DNA from: Acholeplasmataceae bacterium
GTDB lineage: Bacteria > Bacillota_I > Bacilli_A > Acholeplasmatales > Acholeplasmataceae
DNA: 5,769 bases
Reading direction: 5' to 3'
Assembly (NCBI GenBank): GCA_003497445.1
Contig: DNNX01000099.1
Location: 1 to 5,769 of the forward strand
Position 1 is the stretch's first letter. Every line of letters begins with the position of its first letter. The translations under genes and the position numbers were made by a program. The notes under the pieces were generated by a model. The model did not search any database, was not told the DNA's origin, and saw only the letters and a list, made by a program, of their open reading frames with translations. Positions 5,051 through 5,769 of the stretch are shown here, one piece after another.

Positions 5051-5769
5051 ATGAACATATATAGTTTAGGTAAAGATTTAACCTCATCACAAAAAATAGA
5101 TTTAAAAAAAGATTACCCTTTTGTAAAATGGGGTCATTTTTCTTATGAAACAACGCAACATGAGCATGCATCCTTTTTAGAAGTTGACATACATAATAAC
5201 ATGGTAGAGACATTGAATTTTGAAATCATAGAGTTACTTTTGAAACAATATGCTAAAAGTCAATTAGAGAGGATGATCATACGATTTCAAACAAATGTTA
5301 TACTTACAAATCCTCAGTTGTTAAAATATATGCAGTTGTTACAAAAAAAATTAAGCAAACAAAAGCTAAGCTTATGGATATATCCTAAAGAGGACCAACC
5401 GTATCCATTGTTTTTAAAACTTTTTAAGCACATGAAAACCTCAAAAATGTCTCTTGTATTTGATCCAACATATGTAAAATCTAACAAAGGTTCCGTTTTA
5501 AGCCAATATAAAGCTTTAAGTAGATATATTGGATGCATTGTTGCACACGATATCACATCTAAATTTGAACCAGAACTTATTGGGTATGGACATGCGGATT
5601 TAATCAAACTCTTTAAACTCATAATAAAAAATAATTATAAAGGTGATAGTTTAAAAGCATACAAAAAAAATAAACTCAAAAAAAAACAACTTGATGAATT
5701 AAATGTAAATCAAGATGCAGTAATTGTTGATGCCTTATTTGGAATTGGCCTAAATAAAAAAATAGAAGG
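5051..5769 (+). CDS. TIM-barrel sugar isomerase/epimerase-like protein running into a YjeF_N (NnrE)-like segment, 3' end outside window
   Basis: The frame is open from ATGATG at 5048-5053 to the window end (239 codons visible). ATG 5051 is preferred because GGAG (5042-5045) lies five bases before it; ATG 5048, which overlaps the previous stop, is possible. Residues about 70-199 resemble the second half of an AP-endonuclease-2/xylose-isomerase-like TIM barrel: LVFDPTYV (135-142), YIGCIVAHD (159-167), ELIGYGHADL (175-184) and NNYKGD (194-199) parallel the family's DPxH, vHxkD, GxGxid and gYxG positions, several of them degenerate. Directly after this, KGDSLKAY (197-204) and VIVDALFGIGL (224-234) match the middle of the NAD(P)HX epimerase YjeF_N domain, whose GxGNNGGDG loop should come first but is absent. 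It may be a natural fusion, a deletion chimera or an unfamiliar protein. The coding call is strong; both family assignments are tentative. Confidence 0.7.
   Translation, partial: MNIYSLGKDLTSSQKIDLKKDYPFVKWGHFSYETTQHEHASFLEVDIHNNMVETLNFEIIELLLKQYAKSQLERMIIRFQTNVILTNPQLLKYMQLLQKKLSKQKLSLWIYPKEDQPYPLFLKLFKHMKTSKMSLVFDPTYVKSNKGSVLSQYKALSRYIGCIVAHDITSKFEPELIGYGHADLIKLFKLIIKNNYKGDSLKAYKKNKLKKKQLDELNVNQDAVIVDALFGIGLNKKIE

Noticed and set aside
5314..5622. Open frame of 102 codons on the minus strand near the window end
   Set aside because: The plus-strand frame 5051-5769 is longer, follows the methyltransferase with a coupled start and has family-like motifs; the antisense frame has none.
5660..5690. 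Poly-A runs as a possible frameshift or slippage site in the last ORF
   Set aside because: The frame stays open on both sides, and the YjeF_N-like motif is in the same frame as the TIM-like part, so no shift is needed; Lys-rich coding in AT-rich DNA explains the runs.

Overview
The window is AT-rich and gene-dense. It looks like chromosomal housekeeping DNA from a low-GC Gram-positive bacterium (Firmicutes/Tenericutes). An Acholeplasma/Izemoplasma-like or Erysipelotrichia-like lineage is my inference from composition, compact overlapping genes, a glycolytic operon with an HPr-like gene, and a Bacilli-style rpsD next to a GAF-type methionine sulfoxide reductase. Tryptophan is encoded by TGG in every recognised gene. 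Stops are TAA or TAG, plus one TGA that ends the first partial frame, so the standard bacterial code fits better than the Mycoplasma code.

Layout: (1) 1-219, the 3' end of an unrecognised plus-strand gene. (2) 268-3020, a tight plus-strand operon: pgk, an XRE/cupin regulator, an HPr-like protein and tpiA, preceded by an extended -10 promoter and closed by a bidirectional terminator at 3026-3062. (3) 3061-4279 on the minus strand: rpsD (ribosomal protein S4) with a structured leader of about 150 nt and a near-consensus promoter buried in the 3' end of its upstream neighbour, a GAF-type free methionine-(R)-sulfoxide reductase. (4) 4347-5769 on the plus strand: a SpoU/TrmH-family RNA methyltransferase whose stop abuts a second gene that runs off the window. 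That gene begins like a TIM-barrel sugar isomerase/epimerase and ends with a motif typical of NAD(P)HX epimerase (YjeF_N).

Functionally, the first operon joins two glycolytic enzymes to a putative small-molecule-sensing regulator and an HPr paralogue. The HPr-like protein keeps the phosphorylatable His and Ser, but its GLHARPA active-site motif reads GLHASLA. This suggests a regulatory, Crh-like role rather than ordinary PTS phosphotransfer. The other points worth a second look are the S4 leader with possible pseudoknot and SD-masking helices, the altered cysteine set of the methionine sulfoxide reductase, and the apparently chimeric last ORF. I see no mobile element, CRISPR array, tRNA or rRNA, and no gene-free stretch longer than about 160 bases.
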